This document shows, one piece after another, positions 34,653 through 43,480 of a stretch of 64,000 bases of DNA. The notes below the pieces were generated by a model. The model did not search any database. It was not told the DNA's origin and saw nothing but the letters and a program-made list of their open reading frames with translations. How positions within the stretch are numbered: the first letter of the stretch is position 1; each line of letters starts with the position of its first letter. Position numbers and translations under genes: made by a program. This DNA is from Burkholderiales bacterium (lineage in GTDB: Bacteria > Pseudomonadota > Gammaproteobacteria > Burkholderiales > Burkholderiaceae_C): NCBI GenBank assembly GCA_013044035.1, contig JABEVE010000080.1, positions 1 through 64,000 of the forward strand, written 5' to 3'.

Positions 34653-34891
34653 GACGGATCCTTGGGGACACGCGCTGAATTGCCATCCTGCTGCGACAAT
34701 ATGCGCAGCGACCACCACAATCCAAGCAACACGACCGGTTGAAAAACTTCGGAAGTGCGGATGCTACAAGCTAGAACGCTCCAGATTGCGTAAGCAAATG
34801 ATGATTTTAGTTTAAGAAAATTCCTACGTTATGTGGCGAAATCTTCATCATGACTTCTATTTTTGCACCCAATGAATGCATTTTTCGATAT

Positions 34892-34910
34892 TGCCATTTA
34901 AGCAATGGCA
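34892..34910. terminator. Weak hairpin in the low-GC gap after the WecG-type gene
   Basis: TGCCATT-TAAGC-AATGGCA forms a 7-base stem in a low-GC tract (about 34770-34925) between the WecG-type gene and the lipoprotein gene. No clear U-run follows, so it may or may not separate the lipoprotein gene from the operon. Confidence 0.35.
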
Positions 34911-34929
34911 CCAAAAACACACGTCAGAT

Positions 34930-35739
34930 TCAGCCCGTGAGTGACTCATGGGTCAAAGCCTCACGCCTTCGCAGGCGACGCCAGAGGACACGGGCGAGGA
35001 ACTGAGGATTCCCCAGCACATAGCGTGCGAACAGGCGCCGCGGCTCGATTAAAAAACGAAACAACCATTCCATCCCCAGTCTGCGCAACATCCTTGGCGC
35101 TCTGGGAACCGCACCGGAGTAAAAATCGAACAAGGCTCCGACCCCCAAGCGCACTGTGGCGCCCAGTGCATCGCCATGTTGGTGGATGAACTGTTCTTGC
35201 CGGGGTACCCCCATGGCAACGAAAACCAGTTGTGCCTGTGACTCGCGCAGGGCCTGAAGCACAGCGTCGGTCTGCGCGGCCGGGAAGTATCCGTCCTGAA
35301 CGTAGGCGACCTTCAACCCAGGGTGCGCCACGACCACATTGCGCGCGCAGGCCTGCGCGACGCCTGGTTTGCCGCCGATGAACGCCAACGCCAGCCCAGC
35401 CTGCGTTGCCCCGGCGCAAAGCAGGGGAAACAAGTCGGTGCCGTTGACGTTGTCCCGCACGCGGCCACCCGCCACGCGGGCGGCAATCCGCATGCCGATG
35501 CCGTCGGCAAAGAGAAGATCGCCCGCGCGCAGCGTGCCGTCAAAGTCGGCATTGGAGGCTGCGAGATTGACGCAATGTGCATTGACGAAATAGACGTTGC
35601 GGCACTGCCCCTGTGCAGCGGCCCGAAGTAGCACATCGGCGGCCAAGTCCAGAGTCGTGTTCTGCAAGGGCAGGCCGAAGAGATACAGCACCTCATCGCC
35701 CGCGCATGCCGTCAGACTGCCTGATAGGTCGGGTTTCAT
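34930..35739 (-). CDS. WecG/TagA/CpsF-family glycosyltransferase
   Basis: A 269-residue GT26 enzyme. The family pattern is plain: NVYFVNAHCVNLAASNADF, LLFADGIGMRIAAR, LAFIGGKPGVAQ and VFVAMGVPRQEQFIHQHGD. These enzymes add an N-acetyl-mannosamine or glucose-type sugar to a lipid-linked acceptor. Start at 35739 overlaps the stop of the preceding GT2 gene by four bases (ATGA). Last glycosyltransferase of the operon. Confidence 0.9.
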   Translation of the reverse strand: MKPDLSGSLTACAGDEVLYLFGLPLQNTTLDLAADVLLRAAAQGQCRNVYFVNAHCVNLAASNADFDGTLRAGDLLFADGIGMRIAARVAGGRVRDNVNGTDLFPLLCAGATQAGLALAFIGGKPGVAQACARNVVVAHPGLKVAYVQDGYFPAAQTDAVLQALRESQAQLVFVAMGVPRQEQFIHQHGDALGATVRLGVGALFDFYSGAVPRAPRMLRRLGMEWLFRFLIEPRRLFARYVLGNPQFLARVLWRRLRRREALTHESLTG

Positions 35740-36926
35740 TTCTTGCCCTCCCTTGCCGACCGCACCCAGTTGCGTTCGCGCCGTAGTGCAAAGCGGAGAT
35801 AGACCGGCACCTTCCAGAGCACATAGAGCGGGATGCCTGCCATTTCGGTGAAACTCAGCATGTCGCGGCCGAAGCGTGTCCATGCGACCAGGACGGCCGC
35901 CACAAACCCCAGACAGGAAACCCAGGCGATCACGGCCGGCGCAGTCCAGTGCAAAACCCACCAAGCGAGAGTGGACGTTGTGACTGCCGCCGTCATCAGC
36001 AAGACCAACAGGGCGAGCGGCGGAATGCACAGATCCACCGCCAAAGCCAGCAAGCCGAGGTTGGCGCTGCATAGCCCCTGCCACAGCAGGCGCGGCGCCA
36101 CACCAAACAGCATGCCCAGATGCCCATGTTCCCAGCGCCTGCGCTGAGTCGCCACTCCCGCAGCGCTGGTGGGAAAGACACTGCTGACTTCGGCTTGCGG
36201 GACAAACCTGGGCGCGGTGCGGTTGCAGGCAAACTCAAGCCCGAGTTTGAGGTCTTCGACAAGATCGCCGTCAGCCAGATCGGCTTGCGCGATCAATGTC
36301 CACGGAAATGCCATCCCGCTGCCCATGAGTTGGCAAGGCAAACCCAGGCGGAGATAGCCCAGCGGACGAACCAGGTTCTTGACACGCCAGGCGAAGGCGG
36401 CGATCTTGATCTTCAGTCCGGCATCCGGCGGCAGCTCCATGCGGTAGTAGGCCTGCGCAGGCGCGCCGGTCTTCAGGGCAGCAACGGCAATGCAGGCGAT
36501 GGACCCAGGTTGCACCGTGCAATCCGCATCGATGATGACTACGACATCTGGCGGGTTCAAGGCCAGATGTCGTATGCCGAAATCCAAGGCGTATCCCTTG
36601 CCACGACGCATCGGATCCTGCCGCTCGACCACCTCCGCGCCCACCGCGCGCGCCATGGCAGCGGTGTCATCGCCGCAGTTATCGGCCACCACCAGCAAGC
36701 GGTCCTGTGGGCGCAAATCAAGGCGCACACTCTTCACCACGGAGCGAATGTTCAGGGCTTCGTCATGCGCGGGCATCAGCACTGCAAAGCACCCTGTCGC
36801 ATCGGGGCAAGGAGGCGCAGTCCGTCTCGGCAGCCACGCGCTCAAGACCTGCAACAGCAGCAGGCCAACCGGCAGCGCCAGCGCGATGCACGCCAGCAGC
36901 AAGAGGCCGTAGAGCAGCGCGCTCAC
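35736..36926 (-). CDS. Membrane GT2 glycosyltransferase
   Basis: A 396-residue protein with an N-terminal membrane helix, a GT-A domain and C-terminal helices. The nucleotide-sugar motifs are VLMPAHDEALNI, the IIDADCTV DxD and the acceptor motif GDLVEDLKLG, followed by TQRRRWEHGH (QxxRW type). This is the layout of processive or membrane-bound GT2 enzymes related to BcsA and EpsO. It overlaps the downstream GT26 gene by four bases and the upstream GT4 gene by four bases (36923-36926). Confidence 0.88.
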   Translation of the reverse strand: MSALLYGLLLLACIALALPVGLLLLQVLSAWLPRRTAPPCPDATGCFAVLMPAHDEALNIRSVVKSVRLDLRPQDRLLVVADNCGDDTAAMARAVGAEVVERQDPMRRGKGYALDFGIRHLALNPPDVVVIIDADCTVQPGSIACIAVAALKTGAPAQAYYRMELPPDAGLKIKIAAFAWRVKNLVRPLGYLRLGLPCQLMGSGMAFPWTLIAQADLADGDLVEDLKLGLEFACNRTAPRFVPQAEVSSVFPTSAAGVATQRRRWEHGHLGMLFGVAPRLLWQGLCSANLGLLALAVDLCIPPLALLVLLMTAAVTTSTLAWWVLHWTAPAVIAWVSCLGFVAAVLVAWTRFGRDMLSFTEMAGIPLYVLWKVPVYLRFALRRERNWVRSAREGKK

Positions 36927-38284
36927 TGGATGCCCCCCTCGTCACTGCGCGCCTTGTTCCCCAAGCGAGGTAGGACGCGCTCTTCGGGTGGCCGGGCGGT
37001 GGCGATCATGGCGTCTGCGCACACACTGTTGGCAGCCGCCCGGAACAAGCGCCCGAGTTGCTGCGCCTCCACATCGGCGTCATGGCGGGACAACACGACG
37101 GCGCGGGCATGCGCACCCATGACCGTGAGTTGCTCCGCGCTGGTGTGCAGGCAGCGCCGCATGGCTGCAGCCAGCGCGGCCACGTCTCCCGCCGGGCAGA
37201 GCCAGCCGCTGCGGCCATCGTCCACCAGCTCAGCCATTGCGGCGATTTGCGTGGCCACGACCGGGCGCCCCAAGGCCATCGCCTCCATCACGACCACCGG
37301 CAAGCCTTCGGCGAAACTCGACAGCACCAGGGCCCGCGCGCCGAGAAGCTGATTCCGGACCTCCGCACTGCCGATCCAGCCGGTGATCACGACGCGGTCG
37401 CCCAGGCCGCACCGGGCAATAGCCGCCTCGATCTGTGGGCGCAATTCGCCGTCGCCCGCCAGGGTCAGCGTGAACGCCTCACCTTCCGCAGCAAGCAAGG
37501 CGACCGCCTCGATGAGCAGCAGGTGGCCCTTCTGCTCGCTCAGGCGCCCGACGCAGACCAACTGCCTGTTGGGGTTGCTTTGCATCTCGACGCCACTGTG
37601 AAAACCCGGCTCAATGCCACAGCGCACCACCCGCACTTTGCCCCAATGCGCCGAACCCACCCAGCGGTACAACTGGCTGCGGCAAAACGAACTGATCGCC
37701 ACAACGAAGGCGCTGTGTTCGATTTTTTCTCGGAGGTGGATGCCCAGCGGTTTGTCGAACTCCTCCGGCCCGTGGACCGTGAAGCTGTACGGCGGCCCGC
37801 CCAGCAGCCGCGCCAGCATCACGACCTCCGCCGAATTGGTGCCGAAGTGCGCATGCACATGGGCGGCACCTGCTGCCTGCACCCATTGCACGAGCTGGCA
37901 AGCCTCGGCGAGATAGATCCAGTGATAGGGAAGACTGCGCTCGTTGAGCCGTGCCAGCCGCCCCGCCCAGATCAACGCCCGAGCCATGCGCACAGGGTGG
38001 TGCAGTGCCATCTTGAGCACCGGACCCGACAAACCACGCGCCCCATGCCGCAGCACATAGTGCGTCTGCTCACGTTCGGCGAGGTCCGCCGCATCCACCA
38101 GTTCGGCATCCCAGCCGCGCAGTGCAATGCGCAGCACCGCAATGCCCTGACGCTCCAGCGCCTGGATCTCCCGCCGGATGAAGGTGTGGCTGACTTTGGG
38201 ATATTGATTGATGAAGTAGGCAACCTGCATCAACGCCTGCGCCTCGGCAGGTTGGAATTCGACTGGATCGACCAAGGCGCGCAT
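36923..38284 (-). CDS. GT4 glycosyltransferase (retaining)
   Basis: A 453-residue GT-B enzyme. The N-terminal half has VSHTFIRREIQALERQGI, AHVHAHFGTNSAEVVMLARL and YSFTVHGPEEFDKP. The C-terminal half has the GT4 pattern LVCVGRLSEQKGHLLLIEAV, LAGDGELRPQIEAAI and SSFAEGLPVVVMEAMALGRP (EX7E). A start at 38284 (MRALVDP) is used; MQVAYFINQYP a few residues on is an alternative. One base separates it from the acetyltransferase gene upstream. Confidence 0.88.
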   Translation of the reverse strand: MRALVDPVEFQPAEAQALMQVAYFINQYPKVSHTFIRREIQALERQGIAVLRIALRGWDAELVDAADLAEREQTHYVLRHGARGLSGPVLKMALHHPVRMARALIWAGRLARLNERSLPYHWIYLAEACQLVQWVQAAGAAHVHAHFGTNSAEVVMLARLLGGPPYSFTVHGPEEFDKPLGIHLREKIEHSAFVVAISSFCRSQLYRWVGSAHWGKVRVVRCGIEPGFHSGVEMQSNPNRQLVCVGRLSEQKGHLLLIEAVALLAAEGEAFTLTLAGDGELRPQIEAAIARCGLGDRVVITGWIGSAEVRNQLLGARALVLSSFAEGLPVVVMEAMALGRPVVATQIAAMAELVDDGRSGWLCPAGDVAALAAAMRRCLHTSAEQLTVMGAHARAVVLSRHDADVEAQQLGRLFRAAANSVCADAMIATARPPEERVLPRLGNKARSDEGGIQ

Positions 38285-38285
38285 C

Positions 38286-38855
38286 TCAGGAGTCCGTCTG
38301 CCGACCTTGCGGCCTCTGCAGCAAAACCAACCCGGGCGCACGCGCATGCAAAGGCCGAGCTGGTGCGCCCGCCACGGTCACGCCAGCTTCGACATCATGG
38401 ACGACGACGGACAAGGCACCCACACGGCAGCCGGAGCGAAGCACTACGCCGCCCAACACTTGCGCGTAGGCGCCCAATTCCACATCGTCCTCCAGGACGG
38501 GGGCCGGGCCCCCTTCGGTCTTGTTGCCGATGGTCACGCCTTGCCGAAGGGTGCAATTCATTCCGATCCGAGCCTCGGGATGCACGAAGATGCCGCCGAA
38601 GTGGAAGATGCGCAGCCCACCGCCGATCACCGCCTCCTTCGGCAGGCTGATGCCGATGCAGGTCTCTACGACACGGAACAGAAACCAGTACCAGCGCATC
38701 GCGAGGCGCTTGCGCAAGCCATCGGGCCGAGCCTGCACTCTTCGACCGTAACGGTAGACCCAGATGGCCCAAAGCGATTGCTCTTTGAACAGCGGCCGTG
38801 GCTGGTTCACGCGGCGCAGATCAGCCTGCCAATCGGGGTCGTCACGGCCGGGCAT
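38286..38855 (-). CDS. Serine acetyltransferase-like hexapeptide-repeat acetyltransferase
   Basis: A 189-residue left-handed beta-helix acyltransferase. The repeat region runs from about residue 85 (IFHFGGIFVHPEARIGMNCT) to residue 165, with the CysE-like GVTIGNKTEGGPAPVLEDDV. Within an exopolysaccharide operon, O-acetylation of a sugar is more likely than cysteine synthesis. The start overlaps the stop of the preceding gene by one base (TGATG). Confidence 0.85.
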   Translation of the reverse strand: MPGRDDPDWQADLRRVNQPRPLFKEQSLWAIWVYRYGRRVQARPDGLRKRLAMRWYWFLFRVVETCIGISLPKEAVIGGGLRIFHFGGIFVHPEARIGMNCTLRQGVTIGNKTEGGPAPVLEDDVELGAYAQVLGGVVLRSGCRVGALSVVVHDVEAGVTVAGAPARPLHARAPGLVLLQRPQGRQTDS

Positions 38856-40330
38856 CAGAGTTCTTCTCGTCGCAATGGCATGGCGACGACTGGTGACCGG
38901 ATCGCGGGGTGCCTCGGTACAGCGCCCGGAGTTTCGGGTCCGCCACGCCGTGCCAAGTGCAGACTGATACCCGCCCCTAGAACGAACCACAGATACCAGT
39001 TGTAGACCAGGTAGTCGAGCATGTTGTCGGACACCGAGACGAGCGCGAACTCCAGTACCAGCATCACGAGCAGAAAGCCCTCCATGCGGTCGGTCTTGCG
39101 CACGCCTGCGGCGAGCGCCCCCGTACCGATGAGCAGCCAGACGAAGCCGGCCAGGCCCATCACACCACCGTCGAAGAACACCTGCATATAAACGTTGTGC
39201 GCTGGCGGGCCTTCGCCATTGCCCAATGGGTAGAACAGTCGCGAATAGAACGCATAGGACTCCTTGCCGTAGCCAAACAGGTAATGTGAAGGTTCCATGA
39301 AGTGCAGCGCGGCCATCCACATGTCCTTGCGCCAGGCGAAGGAGTTGAGCTGCTGGTAGTACATGCCGCTGTTGCCGGTGGTCAGTTCGGTCATGCGCTC
39401 ACGCACATCGGGCATGAGCAGCGAGGCCAGGCCAGCGAGAATTAACAGAGGAAGCAGTTTGCGCTCCATCACCAGGCTGTAGACGAGAAAGAAGACCGCC
39501 ATCGCACCCCAGGCGCTGCGGGTCTTGGTGGTCATCAGCAGGAACAGCAGCAGCAGGATGTAAGGCGGCAGCAGCCTGCGCACGCGCGTGCTGACCGGCA
39601 GCAGGCCGCCGCGCCAGACAACAAACAGCAACGACACCATCAGCACCAGGTAGAACGCAAAGATGTTGGGGTGCGAGAAGGTGCTGTTGATGCGCATCCC
39701 CACCTGGGGGTCGTAAAAGCCCTGATGGGTCGCGATCTGATACCAGCCGTAGAGCAGAGGGCCGATGGTCGACAGCAGCACGGCGCGCATCCAAACGTCA
39801 TGGCTGGCCTTGTCGCGCACGTACACGAAGGCCAGCAGGAAAATGCCCGCATTGGACAGCAGCGCAAGGTCATTCTTGATCCCGGGCACCAGCCGCGGGG
39901 TGATGACCAGGGTGCCGACCATGACCACCAGCAGTGGCAGCCAGGTCTGCAGCAGCAGACGGGCCACCGGGATGCGGTGGCGGTTGAACAGCTCGATGGC
40001 AATGAGGCCGAGGATCAGACCGTTGAGCAAACCGCCCAGGCCGATAGCCGCGCCGCCGCCACCGATCTTGGTCATGTTCAGCATGGGGTCGAGGTTGGCG
40101 CGGAACAGGATGATGAGAAGCAGCAGGGTCTGCCGCGCGTAGACGAACAACAGGCCGAGGGCCAAGGCGGCTGGCAAGGCAACGAGCAGCGCCAGATGGG
40201 TGCCATCGTCCAGTGCCAGCTTGCCGGCGCCGTAGCCCGCCAGGAGCGCCAGCGCCCCCCCCCCCAGAACCGTCAGCGCCATGCGCGCGCGTTGGCGGTT
40301 TTGCGATGGGGCGTCGAAGGGCAGTGCCAT
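38855..40330 (-). CDS. O-antigen ligase/Wzy-like polysaccharide polymerase
   Basis: A 491-residue protein with 11-13 membrane helices and one large loop (about residues 320-400) containing YQQLNSFAWRKDMWMAALHF and YLFGYGKESYAFYSR, followed by GEGPPAHNVYMQVFFDGGV. The loop pattern (R, H and N-x-Y) is that of the Wzy_C/O-antigen-ligase superfamily. In this cluster it probably polymerises the repeat unit at the periplasmic face. The 16-base gap to the EpsG-like gene suggests cotranscription. Confidence 0.88.
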   Translation of the reverse strand: MALPFDAPSQNRQRARMALTVLGGGALALLAGYGAGKLALDDGTHLALLVALPAALALGLLFVYARQTLLLLIILFRANLDPMLNMTKIGGGGAAIGLGGLLNGLILGLIAIELFNRHRIPVARLLLQTWLPLLVVMVGTLVITPRLVPGIKNDLALLSNAGIFLLAFVYVRDKASHDVWMRAVLLSTIGPLLYGWYQIATHQGFYDPQVGMRINSTFSHPNIFAFYLVLMVSLLFVVWRGGLLPVSTRVRRLLPPYILLLLFLLMTTKTRSAWGAMAVFFLVYSLVMERKLLPLLILAGLASLLMPDVRERMTELTTGNSGMYYQQLNSFAWRKDMWMAALHFMEPSHYLFGYGKESYAFYSRLFYPLGNGEGPPAHNVYMQVFFDGGVMGLAGFVWLLIGTGALAAGVRKTDRMEGFLLVMLVLEFALVSVSDNMLDYLVYNWYLWFVLGAGISLHLARRGGPETPGAVPRHPAIRSPVVAMPLRREEL

Positions 40331-40346
40331 GGTCTGCCGGAGCCCT

Positions 40347-41309
40347 TCAGCGCTGGTTGAGCACGCTGCCCACCAGGGTCAGCCCGGCGTGCTGGATGGC
40401 GCCGGCGGTTGCTCGCACATCAGCAGCGGCGCTGTGATGCTGATCCACCAGGAGCAGTGCACCCTGCGTGACCGCGCAAACGGGGAGAATTTCGGCGAGG
40501 TGGGTCGGCGCCGTGTTGACGAGGATGACGTCAAACTGGTCTTCGCAACGCCCCAGCAGCGCCGCAAAGGCCGGCCGCGCCAGCAGTTCCGCTGGATTGG
40601 GCGGCTGAGTGCCCGCGCTCAGCACCGTGAGGCCAAGCAGCGGCTCGATGCGCACCGCCACATCGACGCCGGCACGGCCGATCAGCACGTCCGACAACCC
40701 CTGGCGCGCCGGCAGATTGAACATGCGCTGCAGCATCGGCCGACGCAGATTGGCATCGATCAGCAGGGTACGTTCGCCGAGCTGGGAGAACACCACGGCC
40801 AGGTTGGCCGCCAGATTGCTCATCGTGTCCGTTGGCCCGGTGCCAATCAGGGCGAGACTGCGTTGCCCGGCGCCGAACCAGCGCAGCATGAGCTGGCTGC
40901 GCAGCGCCCGCAACTGCTCGACCTGGGGCGTGAAGGGCTGGTAGGCCGCAACGAGTTCCTCGCTGAAGCCATTGGCCCTCGGGGCGAGATAGGGGTAGTC
41001 GAACTGCCGCGCCAAGGCGAGCAAGATGTCCTGCTCGCTCACCAGGCCCAGGCGCACGGCGGCATCGCCAAAACGCAGGTTTTCAGCCTTCTGCAGCCAC
41101 AGCACGCGCTCCGAGTCTGCCGCGCTGAGCTTGCCAGAATCCAGCAGCAGCTGGCCAAGCTTGACATCCTTGTGCAGAGCCACAGGAATGGTGGAGTTGG
41201 ATCGCGGTTCGACGGGGACGGCGCTCATGGGGGCCTCCAGGTTGTTTGCCGTGAGGCGGCGCGCGAAGCGCACCGGAAGCGGCTCTTGGGCAACAGGGGT
41301 GTCCATCAT
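40347..41309 (-). CDS. epsG: EpsG-like tyrosine autokinase homologue with ruined P-loop
   Basis: A 320-residue protein. Residues 50-110 are a MshEN-type domain (LGQLLLDSGKLSAADSERVL). Residues 150-320 align with bacterial tyrosine kinases of the EpsG/CpsD type (NLAANLAVVFSQLGERTLLI). The P-loop position reads GTGPTDTMSN (156-165) with no Lys or Arg, and Walker A' reads LLIDAN with N187 instead of Asp. No tyrosine cluster is seen at the C-terminus, which ends VGSVLNQR. I infer a non-catalytic partner of the chain-length protein. Overlaps epsF by four bases. Confidence 0.8.
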   Translation of the reverse strand: MMDTPVAQEPLPVRFARRLTANNLEAPMSAVPVEPRSNSTIPVALHKDVKLGQLLLDSGKLSAADSERVLWLQKAENLRFGDAAVRLGLVSEQDILLALARQFDYPYLAPRANGFSEELVAAYQPFTPQVEQLRALRSQLMLRWFGAGQRSLALIGTGPTDTMSNLAANLAVVFSQLGERTLLIDANLRRPMLQRMFNLPARQGLSDVLIGRAGVDVAVRIEPLLGLTVLSAGTQPPNPAELLARPAFAALLGRCEDQFDVILVNTAPTHLAEILPVCAVTQGALLLVDQHHSAAADVRATAGAIQHAGLTLVGSVLNQR

Positions 41310-42652
41310 CGCAACAGCAGGGGGCGGATCTGCACGGTGCCCAGCAACGGCGCGCCGGTCAAGTCGATGACTTCCTGTACCGAGCGCACCTTGCGTTGCA
41401 ACTGCTCCAGCACCAAGGCCAGTGACAAGCCAAGAATGAGGCCGAGTACCCCGCCCAGCGCCACGCTGACCAAGGCCCGCGGACCGACTGGCTCCATCGG
41501 TGCAACAGCGCGGCTGAGCACCGACATATCGGTCTGGTCCGACTTGGACTGCAATTCGCTGTCCTGATAGCTGCGCAGCGTGACGTCGTAAATCCGCTGG
41601 GCGTTGGCAACCTGCTGCACCAGAAACTGGCCCTCGGCTTTGAGCGTGTTGTCGGCCATCAGCCGCTGCTGCTGCACGCGTACGGCGGACTGCAGCTCGG
41701 CCATGCTCTGCTGCGACACCTGCGCCGAGTTCTGCACTGTGCGCTGCACCGAGGCGATCTGCTGGTTCAGCCGCTGCTGCAGGCTGCTCACCTCCGCCTG
41801 CGCGCTGAGGTATTGCGGGTTGTTGGCGCCCTCGGTCTGGGCGAGCTGGCTGAGCTTGGCCTGGGCCTGGGCAAGATTGGTCTTAAGCGCCTGCACCACC
41901 GGGTCGTTCATCACGTTGGCGTTGTGCTCGCCCAAGTGCTGCGCCTTGGACAGATCGCCATAGTTTTGCGCCGCAGCAAGGGCCTGCTGCGTGACCAGCG
42001 CCTGCAACGGCATCTCAGCCTGCAAGCCCTGGTCGGTGAGGATGACGCCATGCTCCTTCTGGTACGAGATGAGCCTGTACTGCGCCTGTTCCAGCTGGGT
42101 CTGCATGGTCTTGAGCTGGCCCGCGTACCACTGTGCCGTGTGCTGTGCTGGCCCGGTCTTGAGTGCCAGATTGGTTTGCACATAAGCATCGAGAAAAGCA
42201 TTGGTGACGCGAGCAGCCAGCGCGGGGTCTTGCGCGGTGTAGCTGAAGCTGATGATGTTGTCGCGGTCCGAGGTGTTGACCTTGAATTTCGACAGCAGCT
42301 TCTGCGCGAGCCATTCCTGGAACGTCCCGGCATTTTTGGGCTGGGCGGCGTAGAGCGCCTGATACGCCGGGTCGTCTGTCAGGCGCAGCATATCCACCAC
42401 TTTCAGCGCCGTGGTGCGGTTGGTCAGGATCATGCCCTGGGTGTTGAGATAGGCCGGCAGCAGCATGCCCTGCATCTGCGCACCGGTCACCGGGTTGACG
42501 TACTGGCTGTTGATCACCACCGAAGCGCTGGCCATGTAGTGCTTGGGCAGCAGCTTCGCGGTGATGCCGGCCGCCGTTGCGGCGAGCAGGGTCAGCGCCG
42601 CGATCGTGAGCCAGCGCGCGCGCAGAACGAACAAAAATCCCTGGAGGTCCAT
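41306..42652 (-). CDS. epsF: Chain-length determinant protein EpsF (Wzz-type)
   Basis: A 448-residue inner-membrane protein with one helix near each end (WLTIAALTLLAATAAGITAK and ALVSVALGGVLGLILGLSLA) and a long periplasmic coiled-coil between (residues 185-370, rich in Gln, Ala and Leu). The C-terminal helix is preceded by RAVAPMEPVGPRA, the conserved Pro/Gly motif of Wzz proteins. It sets polymer length and bridges to the export pore. The start at 42652 has CTAGGAG upstream. Confidence 0.92.
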   Translation of the reverse strand: MDLQGFLFVLRARWLTIAALTLLAATAAGITAKLLPKHYMASASVVINSQYVNPVTGAQMQGMLLPAYLNTQGMILTNRTTALKVVDMLRLTDDPAYQALYAAQPKNAGTFQEWLAQKLLSKFKVNTSDRDNIISFSYTAQDPALAARVTNAFLDAYVQTNLALKTGPAQHTAQWYAGQLKTMQTQLEQAQYRLISYQKEHGVILTDQGLQAEMPLQALVTQQALAAAQNYGDLSKAQHLGEHNANVMNDPVVQALKTNLAQAQAKLSQLAQTEGANNPQYLSAQAEVSSLQQRLNQQIASVQRTVQNSAQVSQQSMAELQSAVRVQQQRLMADNTLKAEGQFLVQQVANAQRIYDVTLRSYQDSELQSKSDQTDMSVLSRAVAPMEPVGPRALVSVALGGVLGLILGLSLALVLEQLQRKVRSVQEVIDLTGAPLLGTVQIRPLLLR

Positions 42653-42660
42653 GGTCGCTC

Positions 42661-43455
42661 CTAGAACAGACTTTGGCCAATGTCGATCACGTCGTTGGCG
42701 CGGATCAAGGCATCCTTGCCCGCCGCGATCGCTTCGAGCTGGTTGCCGCTGCCGGGACGATGGATCTCCGCGCCACGGTCGGTTCCGCGCCGCGTGAGCC
42801 CACCACCCAGCGCAATCGCTTGCAATAACGTCATCCCAGGCTCCAGCCGATAGGCACCCGGTTTTTGCACCTCACCCTCGATGTAGAAGACTGAGGCCTG
42901 TGGCACGTAGATGACGTCGCCGCTGGCGATCGGCGGATCCGTCACAGGAGAAGTGCTTGCAAACAGTCCGTCGAGCCGGATCGACGTGTCGACCCGCTTG
43001 CCACCTTGATCGCGCTGCAGGATCACCGTGTTCGCGCCCGTGGGGCTCACGCCTCCGGCCTGCGCGAGCAGGTCAGTGAGGCGGCTGCCACGTTGCAGCA
43101 CATATTGGCCGGGCTTGTTGACTTGGCCGAGCACCACGGCCTGTTGGCTGTCGTACTTGACCACTAACAGGTTGACGTAAGGCTTGAGGATGAATCCGCC
43201 TTCTTTGAGCTTGGCGGCAACGGCCTTGCCCGCGCCTGTAGGGCTCATGCCGCCGATGGCGACATAGCCCAGCAACGGCAGCACCACCTCACCCTTGGCG
43301 TCGACCTCAACGGCCTTCACCTCGAGTTCGGGATGGCCATAAACACTCACGCTGACGATGTCGCCAGTGCCCAGCATGTACTCCCCGGCGTTGGCCTGAC
43401 CGAGCGTCAGGGCAAACACAAAACCGGTCAAAAGCAACAAATCACGGATAGACAT
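42661..43455 (-). CDS. epsE: Polysaccharide export protein EpsE (OPX, Wza-like)
   Basis: A 264-residue periplasmic protein with a signal peptide (LLLLTGFVFALTLGQANAGE). It has a poly-export domain (YMLGTGDIVSVSVYGHPELE, residues 26-110) and SLBB-type repeats (VVLGQVNKPGQYVLQRGSRL, then FYIEGEVQKPGAYRLEPGMT). No lipobox is present, unlike Wza, as is usual for EpsE. It pairs with EpsF and the EpsL barrel for export. Confidence 0.92.
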   Translation of the reverse strand: MSIRDLLLLTGFVFALTLGQANAGEYMLGTGDIVSVSVYGHPELEVKAVEVDAKGEVVLPLLGYVAIGGMSPTGAGKAVAAKLKEGGFILKPYVNLLVVKYDSQQAVVLGQVNKPGQYVLQRGSRLTDLLAQAGGVSPTGANTVILQRDQGGKRVDTSIRLDGLFASTSPVTDPPIASGDVIYVPQASVFYIEGEVQKPGAYRLEPGMTLLQAIALGGGLTRRGTDRGAEIHRPGSGNQLEAIAAGKDALIRANDVIDIGQSLF

Positions 43456-43480
43456 GGCAGATCAGCCTCGGGTCAGTGGG

